From JAXHUE01 sp034189655 (lineage in GTDB: Bacteria; Chloroflexota; Dehalococcoidia; E44-bin15), in NCBI GenBank assembly GCA_034189655.1, contig JAXHUE010000040.1, positions 1-8,754 of the forward strand: a stretch of 8,754 nucleotides of DNA, written 5' to 3'. Made by a program: the position numbers and the translations under genes. The stretch's first letter is position 1; the number at the start of each line of letters is the position of its first letter. The notes under the pieces are model-generated. The model was given only the letters and a program-made list of their open reading frames with translations, had not been told where the DNA came from and made no database searches. Shown piece after piece: positions 1 through 7,300 of the stretch.

Positions 1-1968
1 ATGCCTGATTTTACGCTCGTATCCGACTTCCAGATGCTGGGCGACCAGCCCCAGGCCGTCGATAAGCTCGTCGCCGGCCTCGCCGCGGGCTATCGCCAGC
101 AGACACTGCTCGGCGTCACCGGCTCGGGCAAGACCTTCACCATGGCCAACATCATCGCCCGGGTGCAGCGCCCCACGCTGGTCATCTGCCACAACAAGAC
201 CCTCGCCGCCCAGCTCGCCACGGAGTTTAGGGAGTTCTTCCCGGAGAACGCCGTGGAGTACTTCGTGAGCTACTACGACTACTACCAGCCAGAGGCCTAC
301 ATCCCCAGGACCGATACCTACATCGAGAAGGACATCGATATCAACGAGGAGATCGATAAGCTGCGCCACGCCGCCACCCGCTCCCTGCTCACCCGGCGCG
401 ACGTCATCATCGTGGCCTCGGTGTCCTGCATCTACGGCCTGGGCTCGCCCGAGGACTACCAGCACTTCGTGGTACACCTGGAAAAGGGCAAAAGGTACAG
501 CCGCGACAAGATAGTGCGCCAGCTCGTCGACATGCAGTATACCCGCAACGATATCGACTTCACCCGCGGCCGCTTCCGCATCCGCGGCGATACCCTGGAG
601 ATACAGCCCGCCTACGACGAGGTCGCCGTGCGCATCACCTTCTGGGACGACCAGGTAGAGCGCATCTGCCATGTCGACCCCTTGACCGGCGAGTTGCTCG
701 GCGAGAGAGAGTCGGTGGAGATATACCCCGCCCGGCACTTCGTCACCTCCCACGAGAAGCTCGCCGCCGCCATCGTAGATATCGAGGCAGAGCTCACCGA
801 GCGCCTCGCCTTGTTCCAGACCCAGGGCAAACCCCTGGAGGCCGAGCGCCTGGAGACCCGCACCAGCTACGACCTGGAGATGCTGCGCGAGGCCGGCTAC
901 TGTACCTCCGTGGAGAACTACTCGCGGCACCTGGCACGGCGCGCCCCAGGGAGCCCCCCGTGGACCCTGCTCGACTACTTCCCCAGCGACTTCCTCATGT
1001 TCATCGACGAGTCCCACATGACCCTGCCCCAGATACGGGGCATGTACCACGGCGACCGCTCGCGCAAGGAGACCCTGGTGGAGTTCGGCTTTCGCCTGCC
1101 CTCGGCACTGGACAACCGCCCCCTCACCTTCTCCGAGTTCGAGGAGCGGATACACCAGGTGATCTACGTCTCGGCGACCCCCGGCCCCTACGAGTACGAG
1201 CACAGCGAGCAGATAGCCGAGCAGCTCATCCGTCCCACCGGCCTCCTTGAGCCCACCATCGAGGTCAAGCCCACACAGGGCCAGGTAGACGACCTCATGG
1301 AGCAGATCAGGGTGCGGGTAGGCCGCGGCGAGCGCGTGCTGGTGACCACACTCACCAAGCGCATGGCCGAGGAGCTCGCCGACTACTTGAAAGAGATGGG
1401 GGTGAAGACCCACTACCTGCACTCCGAGATAGACACCCTGGAGCGGGTGGAGATACTGCGCGACCTGAGGCTGGGGGTATACGACGTCGTGGTGGGGATA
1501 AACCTCTTGCGCGAGGGGCTCGACCTGCCCGAGGTGAGCCTGGTGGCCATCCTCGACGCCGACAAAGAGGGCTACCTGCGCTCGCGCGATGCGCTCATCC
1601 AGACCATGGGCCGCGCCGCGCGCCACGTTGACGGCCATGCTATCATGTATGCCGACAGCATCACCGGGTCGATGAACACCGCCATGAACGAGATATACCG
1701 CCGGCGCAGCGCCCAGAAGGTATACAACGAGAAGCACGACATCACGCCGCAGGGCATCAGGAAGGCCATAAAGGACATCACCGACCGGGTGCGCGCCGTC
1801 TCCGAGGCCCGCACCCCCTACAGTGCCGCTCCCATGCCCCGGGCAGAGATGCTGCGCCTGATAAAGGACCTGGAGTCCCAGATGAAGGCGGCAGCCCGCG
1901 ACCTGGAGTTCGAGAAGGCGGCCCTCCTCCGAGACCGCATCATCGACTTGAGAAGGGAGATGGAATAA
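1..1968 (+). CDS. uvrB: UvrABC excinuclease subunit B
   Basis: UvrB is the damage-verifying, helicase-like subunit of cytoplasmic nucleotide excision repair. It receives DNA from UvrA, inserts a beta-hairpin at the lesion and recruits UvrC. The 655-residue product has the full family layout and is close to the E. coli length (673). The Walker A motif GVTGSGKT is at residues 38-45 and the beta-hairpin region YYDYYQPEAYIP begins at 91. The Walker B DESH is at 336-339 in the context FIDESHMTLPQ, and helicase motif VI QTMGRAAR is at 534-541. A C-terminal UVR helix pair (about 615-655) would bind UvrC. The ATG is the first base of the window and gives a normal UvrB N-terminus, so the gene looks complete. 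Its promoter and ribosome binding site are outside. The stop TAA overlaps the next ATG, implying translational coupling. Identification is secure. Confidence 0.98.
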   Translation: MPDFTLVSDFQMLGDQPQAVDKLVAGLAAGYRQQTLLGVTGSGKTFTMANIIARVQRPTLVICHNKTLAAQLATEFREFFPENAVEYFVSYYDYYQPEAYIPRTDTYIEKDIDINEEIDKLRHAATRSLLTRRDVIIVASVSCIYGLGSPEDYQHFVVHLEKGKRYSRDKIVRQLVDMQYTRNDIDFTRGRFRIRGDTLEIQPAYDEVAVRITFWDDQVERICHVDPLTGELLGERESVEIYPARHFVTSHEKLAAAIVDIEAELTERLALFQTQGKPLEAERLETRTSYDLEMLREAGYCTSVENYSRHLARRAPGSPPWTLLDYFPSDFLMFIDESHMTLPQIRGMYHGDRSRKETLVEFGFRLPSALDNRPLTFSEFEERIHQVIYVSATPGPYEYEHSEQIAEQLIRPTGLLEPTIEVKPTQGQVDDLMEQIRVRVGRGERVLVTTLTKRMAEELADYLKEMGVKTHYLHSEIDTLERVEILRDLRLGVYDVVVGINLLREGLDLPEVSLVAILDADKEGYLRSRDALIQTMGRAARHVDGHAIMYADSITGSMNTAMNEIYRRRSAQKVYNEKHDITPQGIRKAIKDITDRVRAVSEARTPYSAAPMPRAEMLRLIKDLESQMKAAARDLEFEKAALLRDRIIDLRREME

Positions 1969-1970
1969 TG
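1951..1970 (+). promoter_or_regulatory. Ribosome binding site and TAATG stop-start overlap between uvrB and the next gene
   Basis: The last uvrB codons contain AGAAGGGAG, a good Shine-Dalgarno match about 6 nt before the downstream ATG (1968-1970). This ATG shares its A with the uvrB stop TAA (1966-1968). The layout is typical of translational coupling, where terminating ribosomes reinitiate, and should give linked amounts of the two proteins. Confidence 0.75.
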
Positions 1971-2954
1971 GCATCGCCGCTTCAGGAGTTCCGCGAGCAG
2001 ATGCGGGACAAGCAGAGCGTGTTCAAGGCCGAGAGCCTGGGCGTCAAGCAGATGGGGAGCTGGCGCAACATCCACTACCCTCACCTGCTCCCCGAGGAAG
2101 CGTGGTCGCTCAACCTGTGGGAGGGGACATCGTACCAGGCGATAAGGCACTTCGCGCAGGCGGGCATCTCGTGGAGCGAGCAGAAGCACAGCATGCTCAG
2201 CTCGCAGGTGCTGTGTGTCAACCTGTTCTTCCCCCTGCGGAATCACCCGGAGGCGCTCAAGCCCTGGCTGGCCTCCCACTTCGATGTCGACCAGGTGGTC
2301 GCGGTCGAGTTCCAGTACGTCGGCCCCGACGACCGCGACTACTTCAACGAAGAGGGCAACCGCGGGCCGGGCCGCATCAGGGCCGACGTGGCCATCGCCT
2401 GGCTCGACCGGTCGCAGAAAAAGAACGTGCTCCTCATAAAGTTCACCTTCGCCGAGCGCAGCCTGGGGATGTGCAGCCAGCGAGGGAACCCCTCCCCGTG
2501 GCGCTGCCACTACTCGCGGAATGTGGTGGGGTCGCCGCACTCGTACTGCCACAAAGACGAGCTGGGGTTCACCTACTGGTACGACATCATGTCCCGCGAG
2601 AGCCCCTTCCTGCAGGAGCGCCTCACGCTGGAGGGCTACTGCCCCTTCCGCTACGACCTCTTCGCGCTGATGCGCGGCCAGCTCCTGGCCCATATGCTGC
2701 AGGAGGACAACGGCAACGATATCGCGCGGGCGTACTTCGGGGTGATGTACCACGCCGACAACGATGAGCTCCTGCGGATGCCGCACTGGTTCTACCGGGA
2801 GCGCAACCCGCTCCGCGCCTGGCCCACGCTGCTCAAGGACGAAAGCTCGTTTCGCCCCTTCACCATCCAGGAGATGGTCGCCGCCATGGAGGGGGCGCTC
2901 CCCGGCGACCTCTCCGAGTGGCGCGCCTACTTGAAGCAGCGCTACGGCCTGTAG
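1968..2954 (+). CDS. Putative PD-(D/E)XK nuclease-like protein (PGN_0703-type), coupled to uvrB
   Basis: This is a 328-residue cytoplasmic protein with no signal peptide or membrane segment. Its layout recalls the PGN_0703 group of predicted PD-(D/E)XK (restriction endonuclease-fold) proteins. It has LSSQVLCVNLFFPL at 77-90, a VEF glutamate (E114), an aspartate in RADVAIAW (D140), a hydrophobic strand VLLIKFTFAE at 154-163, then YDLFALMRGQLLAHM at 229-243 with a glutamine (Q238) placed like the RecB-family QxxxY helix. The expected E-x-K in the strand reads K158-F-T160, so the catalytic signature looks degenerate. Cysteines 169, 180, 194 and 225 follow the core and could bind metal, but the spacing is not that of known RecB-type iron-sulphur nucleases. 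The ATG overlaps the uvrB stop (TAATG), and AGGGAG sits just upstream inside uvrB, so the start is well fixed. Family assignment is from memory of motifs and is moderate. A repair role is inferred only from coupling to uvrB. Confidence 0.6.
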   Translation: MASPLQEFREQMRDKQSVFKAESLGVKQMGSWRNIHYPHLLPEEAWSLNLWEGTSYQAIRHFAQAGISWSEQKHSMLSSQVLCVNLFFPLRNHPEALKPWLASHFDVDQVVAVEFQYVGPDDRDYFNEEGNRGPGRIRADVAIAWLDRSQKKNVLLIKFTFAERSLGMCSQRGNPSPWRCHYSRNVVGSPHSYCHKDELGFTYWYDIMSRESPFLQERLTLEGYCPFRYDLFALMRGQLLAHMLQEDNGNDIARAYFGVMYHADNDELLRMPHWFYRERNPLRAWPTLLKDESSFRPFTIQEMVAAMEGALPGDLSEWRAYLKQRYGL

Positions 2955-2980
2955 CATACTTCTTTCCGTAGAGGGGAGCG

Positions 2981-3130
2981 GTGGCAGAGAGAGAGACCCG
3001 CCAGGAGCGCAGGGAGCGGCGACGGCGCAAGGCGCGAGAGCGCATCCCCCAGCACGGCAAGGGCCTGGGGCGCGTCTACCGCGACGCCGTGCTCAAGCGC
3101 CTAAAGAGGAAAGGCACCCCCCCACAGTGA
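2981..3130 (+). CDS. Small, very basic hypothetical protein (49 aa)
   Basis: The GTG at 2981 opens a 49-codon frame ending in TGA at 3128-3130. The product is MAERETRQERRERRRRK followed by a stretch containing IPQHGKGLGRVYRDAVLKRL and a short KGTPPQ tail. Nineteen of 49 residues are Arg or Lys. The first 21 residues form an Arg/Glu-rich probable helix; the second half is a less charged amphipathic segment. Purine-rich GAGGGGAG (2971-2978) lies directly before the GTG, with rather tight spacing. An in-frame TAG at 2969-2971 rules out a longer start. It lies 26 nt behind the nuclease-like gene on the same strand, so co-transcription is likely. Function is unknown: the charge would suit RNA, DNA or ribosome binding, but this is only composition. 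A run of seven C just before the stop (3117-3123) is a possible sequencing-error site that would alter the C-terminus. Confidence 0.65.
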   Translation: MAERETRQERRERRRRKARERIPQHGKGLGRVYRDAVLKRLKRKGTPPQ

Positions 3131-3146
3131 GCGGAAGCGGCGAGGG

Positions 3147-4967
3147 CTACTCCCCCTCCTCCTCCTCCGGCGGCGGCACCTCCTCGGCACGCGAGGGGAG
3201 GTAGGCCATGAGCTCCTCTACCACCCGCGCCACGCCGTCCTGGAGCTGGGCCATCTCCCGCGAGAGGGCGAACCCGATGCGGGTGCTGTAGCGCCCCATG
3301 AGACGATACCTCTCGTAGCGCTCCCGCACCAGGGTGCGCGGGTACACCCCCTGGGCCTCGACGACCTCGTCGAGGAGGAACTTCTTGAGCTGCCTGGCCG
3401 CCTCTTCGGGGTCGGTGTGGGCGCCCCCCTTGGGCTCAGGCACGATGACGTCGGCCACGCCCATCTGCTTGCAGTCCTGCGCGGTCAAGCGCAGCGCCGG
3501 GGCCACCTCCTCGGCGCGCGAGGCGTCGCGGTACAGGAGGGCGGCCGCCCGCTCCGGGGGTATGACCGAGAATATGGCGTTCTCCAGCATGAGGGTGCGG
3601 TCGGCCAGGCCGAGGGCGAGCGCCCCCTCGCTGCCCCCCTCGCCGATGATCACCGAGATGACAGGGGTGGGCAGGTCGGAGAGCATGGCCAGGCAGGAGG
3701 CGATGGCGTTCCCCACCCCCCGCTCCTCGGCCTCGAGGCCGGGGTACGCCCCCGGGGTATCGATCAAGGTGAGGAGGGGGAGCCTCAGCTTGCCGGCGAG
3801 GGCCATGGCCCGCTGTGCCTTGCGGAACCCCTCGGGACGGGCCCTCCCCTGGTGCCCCTGCTCGCCGTCGTGACCCCGCTCCTGGGCGATGATGACCACT
3901 GCCTCGCCCCCCAGGTCGGCCAGGCCGCACACCACGGCGGGGTCGTCGCCGTAGGCGCGGTCGCCGCGGAGCTCGACGAAGCTGGTGCTCATGCGGGCGA
4001 TGTAGTCGAGCGACGTGGGCCGCTGCTTGTGGCGCGCCAGTTGCACGCTCTGCCACGCCGACTCGCGGTGCAGCGAGGGTGCCGGGAGCGGTGACAGCCG
4101 CCTCATGGTGGTGAGGCGATAGGTAGAGCCGAACAGGTCAAGGATGACGGAGAGGAGCTCGCGGAGGCGGGGGCGCTCCACGATGGAGTCTATCATGCCG
4201 TGGGCCAGGTGCGACTCGGCGGTGTGGGCGTCCTCGGGGAGGGGCCGGCCCATGGTCTGCTCCACCACGCGCAGCGGGGCGAAGCCGATCAGGGCGTGGG
4301 GCTCGGCGACGATGATATCGGCCAGGTTGGCGAAGCTGGCGTACACCTCGCCCGAGGTGGGGTTGGCCATCACCGAGACGAAGGGGAGGCCCGCCACGTG
4401 GAGCCTCTTGGCCGCGGCCGCCGTCTTTGCCATCTGCATGAGGGCATACAGCCCCTCCTGGACACGGACGCCGCCGGACGATACCACCGCCACCACGGGG
4501 AGCTTGCGCTTTACCGCCAGCTCGAAGGCGAGGGCCACCTTCTCCCCCACCACGCAGCCCATGCTGCCGCCTAAAAAGCTGAAATCGAGCACCATGAGCA
4601 CTGCCGGGCTGCCCCCGATGTAGCAGGTACCGGTGGTCACCGCCTCGGTGAGGCCGGTCCTCTTCTGGGCATCGAAGATGCGCTTGCGGTAGGGGGCCTC
4701 GCCGGAGAAGGAGAGCGGGTCGAGGGAGGCCAGGGTGCGGTTGGTCTCGCTGAAGCTCCCCTCATCGACGAGCAGGGCTATGCGCTCGCGTGCCGGCAGT
4801 GCGTAGTGGAACTGGCACTGGGGGCACACGCGATAGGTGGCGAAGAGCTCAGACTGGGACAGGTCGGCCTCGCAGTAGAGGCAGCTTTCCATCTCGTCGA
4901 AGCCCGCCCCCCCCACCTCCTCCCCGCCGCGCCTGCCAAAGAGCCGTCCGATGAATTCCCATACCAC
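3147..4967 (-). CDS. accDA: Fused acetyl-CoA carboxylase carboxyltransferase (beta-alpha, AccD-AccA)
   Basis: This 606-residue cytoplasmic protein transfers the carboxyl group from biotinylated carrier protein to acetyl-CoA, giving malonyl-CoA for fatty acid synthesis. E. coli makes the two halves as separate AccD and AccA. The N-terminal AccD half has a zinc ribbon (C29, C32, C48, C51; CxxC-x15-CxxC), then the crotonase-fold core with FLGGSMGCVVGEK (131-143), SSGGVRVQEG (163-172) and NPTSGEVYASFA (202-213). The AccA half, from about 300, has FVELRGDRAYGDDPA, DTPGAYPG (403-410), IGEGGSEGAL (441-450) and EPKGGAH. It ends in an acidic PPPEEEEGE tail. In each half one glycine of the Gly-Gly pair expected near the oxyanion hole reads Glu (E207 in GEV, E447 in SEG). 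The start is GTG at 4967, with GGAGGT nine nt upstream overlapping the end of ftsK. No biotin carboxylase (accC) or carrier (accB) gene is in the window. It is the last gene of the minus-strand unit. Fusion and identity are clear; acetyl-CoA as substrate is the likeliest reading. Confidence 0.92.
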   Translation of the reverse strand: MVWEFIGRLFGRRGGEEVGGAGFDEMESCLYCEADLSQSELFATYRVCPQCQFHYALPARERIALLVDEGSFSETNRTLASLDPLSFSGEAPYRKRIFDAQKRTGLTEAVTTGTCYIGGSPAVLMVLDFSFLGGSMGCVVGEKVALAFELAVKRKLPVVAVVSSGGVRVQEGLYALMQMAKTAAAAKRLHVAGLPFVSVMANPTSGEVYASFANLADIIVAEPHALIGFAPLRVVEQTMGRPLPEDAHTAESHLAHGMIDSIVERPRLRELLSVILDLFGSTYRLTTMRRLSPLPAPSLHRESAWQSVQLARHKQRPTSLDYIARMSTSFVELRGDRAYGDDPAVVCGLADLGGEAVVIIAQERGHDGEQGHQGRARPEGFRKAQRAMALAGKLRLPLLTLIDTPGAYPGLEAEERGVGNAIASCLAMLSDLPTPVISVIIGEGGSEGALALGLADRTLMLENAIFSVIPPERAAALLYRDASRAEEVAPALRLTAQDCKQMGVADVIVPEPKGGAHTDPEEAARQLKKFLLDEVVEAQGVYPRTLVRERYERYRLMGRYSTRIGFALSREMAQLQDGVARVVEELMAYLPSRAEEVPPPEEEEGE

Positions 4968-4973
4968 TGTATG

Positions 4974-7286
4974 CTAACCTCCGTTCTCTGCCTCTCCCCG
5001 CGCCGCCGGGCCCTCGCCGCGCTCGACGAGGCCCTCCTGCTCCAGCATATCCATGATGCGTGCCGCCCTGGGGTAGCCGATGCCGAGGCGGCGCTGCAGG
5101 AACGAGGTGGAGATGCGCTTGTGCTCCTGGGCCAGGCGTCTGGCCCGTGCCAGCATGGGGTCCTCATGGGGTGTGGCCTGTGATTTCACCTCCTCCACCA
5201 TGGGGACTATGGAGTGCTCGCGGGGGTGCTGGCCGATCCAGAAGCTCACCAGCCTCTCGATCTCGGCGTCGGAGACGAAGCTCCCCTGGAGCCGCTTCGG
5301 CCGGGCGGCGTCGGGGGCGAGGAAGAGCATATCGCCGCGGCCCAGCAGCTTCTCGGCACCGCCGGTATCTAAGATGGTGCGCGAGTCCACCTGGGCGGTC
5401 ACCGCGAAGCTGATACGGGCGGGGAAGTTGGCCTTGATGAGGCCGGTGACCACGTCCACCGAGGGCCGCTGCGTGGCCAGGATGAGGTGGATGCCGGTGG
5501 CCCGCGCCAGCTGGGCCAGGCGGCACACGGTGCGCTCCACCTCGTCGGGGGCGGCGGCCATCAAGTCGGCGAGCTCATCGATGACCAGCACCAGGTAGGG
5601 GAAGGCCTCCTTTATGCGGGGGTTTCTGTTGTAGGCCTCGATGTCGCGCGCCCCCACCGCGGCCATCTGCTCGTAGCGGCGGTCCATCTCGCGGTTCAAC
5701 CAGTTCAGGGTGTTCACTGCCTTCTCCTGGCTGTAGACCACCGGTGCCGCGAGGTGGGGCAGCGCGGCGAAGCTCACCAGCTCCACCCTCTTGGGGTCGA
5801 TTAAAAGGAGGCGCAGCTCGTCCGGGGTGGCGTGAAAGATGAGGTCGACGAGTACGGACTTGATGCACACGCTCTTCCCGCTGCCGGTGGCCCCGGCGAT
5901 GAGGAGGTGGGGCATCTTGGTGAGGTCGGCGACCACGGCCTCGCCGGAGACCCCCTGCCCCAGGGCCAGGGGCAGCCTGGTCTTGGGCTGGAGCCTGGCG
6001 AAGGCCGGGCTCTCGATGATGCTGCGCAGGCTCACCATGCCGGCCACGGAGTTGGGCACCTCTATGCCCACGATGGGCTTGCCCGGCACCGGGGCCTCTA
6101 TCTTGATGGAGGGGGCAGAGAGGGCCAGGGCCAGGTCGTTGGCCAGGGAGGCGATGCGGTCCACCTTGACCCTGGTCTTGGACACCTCCTGGAGGCGCAC
6201 CCTCACCGTGCCGTCGCGGTCTTTCTCCTTTATCTCTTTGTACTTGCGGTCCCACCCCGGCTCCACGCCGTACTGAGTGACCGCGGGGCCCACGTTGACC
6301 TGCACCACCTTGGCCTCGACGCCGTAGCTGGCGAGGGACTCCTCGATGAGCCGGGAGCCCCTCTCGGTATCGACCTCTGTCGGCCCCACCTCCGGCATGC
6401 GGTCCAGTATGGAGATGGAGGGCAGTTGCCACCTGCCGCTCTGGTCGGGCCTCGCCTTCTCCGGCTCCGCGACGATGACCACGGGGGCCACCGCTTCCGG
6501 TGNNNNNNNNNNNNNNNNNNNNNNNNNNNNNNNNNNNNNNNNNNNNNNNNNNNNNNNNNNNNNNNNNNNNNNNNNNNNNNNNNNNNNNNNNNNNNNNNNN
6601 NNCCTCTTCTCCACGGTGGTGCGGCGCCCCTCGACCATAGAGGCGATGGGCGCCCACAGGGCTCGCCCCAGGGCGGCGGCGCCGCGGCCGAGGGAGCGGT
6701 GGAGGGGTCGGCGGCGATAGGCGGCAGCCAGCGCCGCGGTAGTCCGCTTAGCCAGCCGCCAGCACTGCCTGGGTGCAATGAGGCAGACGCCCAGGGCGAC
6801 GATGGCGACGAGGCGCAGGATGCCCCAGGCGTCGGGGGCGCCGATAATGGCCGCGCCCAGGGCCCCCCCCAGTCCGAAGAAGGCCAGGACGCCGAAGAGG
6901 GCGCAGAGGAGGGCGATGGCCCCCAGCGCCTGGTTCCACACCCCGGCGGCGGCGCTCAGCCATCTGCCGATACCCTGAAAGAAGCCAGGCAGCCGTCGTC
7001 GCTGCCAGACCAGCAGGACGAGGAGCACCAGCGCCGCCGCCAGCGCGACGATGCCCCAGCCGAAGAGGCCCCACACCGCATTCCAGGCCGTGGTCAGCCC
7101 GGCGAGCACCGGGCCGCGGAAGGCGAAGAGGAGCCCCAGGGCGATGGCGACCACGATGAGCCGTCTCACCACGGGTGAGAGCAGGAAGCGGAAGGTGCGC
7201 CCTGCCACCGAGGGTCTCTCCTCGGCCTTCCCTTTCTTGGGTGGTGGCTTAGCCTTCTTGGGTGGTCCCTTCTGGTCTTTAGGCAT
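4974..7286 (-). CDS. ftsK: DNA translocase FtsK/SpoIIIE family (contains an assembly gap)
   Basis: FtsK is a membrane-anchored, hexameric ATP-driven DNA pump that clears chromosome ends from the division septum. The N-terminus is Lys/Pro-rich (two PPKK repeats), followed by four likely membrane segments at about residues 43-64, 72-94, 118-148 and 155-172. A basic stretch then runs into a 100-N gap (6503-6602). After the gap come a motor with Walker A GATGSGKS (5871-5894) and Walker B VIDELADLM (about 5559-5585), ILATQRPSVDV, and a C-terminal gamma winged helix (about 5010-5166, ISTSFLQRRLGIGYPRAARI) that in FtsK reads polar DNA sequences. With the gap at face value the protein is 770 aa; true length is unknown. 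The two sides share a frame, but a placeholder gap would allow that by chance. ATG 7286 is preferred because MPKDQKGPPK is a natural cytoplasmic start; GTG 7301, overlapping the udg stop, is the alternative. The stop is TAG at 4976-4974. Confidence 0.93.
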   Translation of the reverse strand: MPKDQKGPPKKAKPPPKKGKAEERPSVAGRTFRFLLSPVVRRLIVVAIALGLLFAFRGPVLAGLTTAWNAVWGLFGWGIVALAAALVLLVLLVWQRRRLPGFFQGIGRWLSAAAGVWNQALGAIALLCALFGVLAFFGLGGALGAAIIGAPDAWGILRLVAIVALGVCLIAPRQCWRLAKRTTAALAAAYRRRPLHRSLGRGAAALGRALWAPIASMVEGRRTTVEKRXXXXXXXXXXXXXXXXXXXXXXXXXXXXXXXXXXPEAVAPVVIVAEPEKARPDQSGRWQLPSISILDRMPEVGPTEVDTERGSRLIEESLASYGVEAKVVQVNVGPAVTQYGVEPGWDRKYKEIKEKDRDGTVRVRLQEVSKTRVKVDRIASLANDLALALSAPSIKIEAPVPGKPIVGIEVPNSVAGMVSLRSIIESPAFARLQPKTRLPLALGQGVSGEAVVADLTKMPHLLIAGATGSGKSVCIKSVLVDLIFHATPDELRLLLIDPKRVELVSFAALPHLAAPVVYSQEKAVNTLNWLNREMDRRYEQMAAVGARDIEAYNRNPRIKEAFPYLVLVIDELADLMAAAPDEVERTVCRLAQLARATGIHLILATQRPSVDVVTGLIKANFPARISFAVTAQVDSRTILDTGGAEKLLGRGDMLFLAPDAARPKRLQGSFVSDAEIERLVSFWIGQHPREHSIVPMVEEVKSQATPHEDPMLARARRLAQEHKRISTSFLQRRLGIGYPRAARIMDMLEQEGLVERGEGPAARGEAENGG
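4977..4982 (-). promoter_or_regulatory. Shine-Dalgarno of accDA
   Basis: The minus strand reads GGAGGT, a near-perfect Shine-Dalgarno, nine nt before the GTG start at 4967. It sits in the last codons of ftsK just before its TAG stop. It decides the unusual GTG start: the nearby ATG (4962-4960) is out of frame. Confidence 0.75.
6503..6602. other. Assembly gap of exactly 100 N inside ftsK
   Basis: One hundred consecutive N interrupt ftsK between its membrane domain and its motor. A round 100 is the usual scaffolding placeholder for a gap of unknown size, so the missing linker may be longer or shorter. FtsK linkers are often low in complexity and rich in Pro, Gln or Glu, which could explain the failed join. 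Residue numbers after the gap are provisional. Confidence 0.95.
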
Positions 7287-7300
7287 ATGTCTTAAGCTCA

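Noticed and set aside
1818..2957. 379-codon open frame on the minus strand across the end of uvrB and the next gene
   Set aside because: It is antisense to two well-supported genes, has no recognisable domain, and long antisense frames are expected in GC-rich coding DNA.
3131..3146. Possible terminator between convergent genes
   Set aside because: No stem-loop with a T run can be made from this short GC-rich spacer on either strand.
4236..4243. GGGGAGGG, a match to the E. coli FtsK-orienting consensus GGGNAGGG, near ftsK
   Set aside because: G- and purine-rich words are common on this strand across the minus-strand genes; a single match carries no weight without genome-wide skew analysis.
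5832..7178. 448-codon plus-strand open frame opposite ftsK
   Set aside because: It is antisense to recognisable FtsK motifs, is bridged by the N gap, and has Gly/His/Asp-rich composition typical of a shadow frame.
7226..7275. Direct repeat of TTCTTGGGTGGT in plus-strand orientation
   Set aside because: It encodes the repeated Pro/Lys motif of the FtsK N-terminal tail and is adequately explained by that low-complexity peptide.
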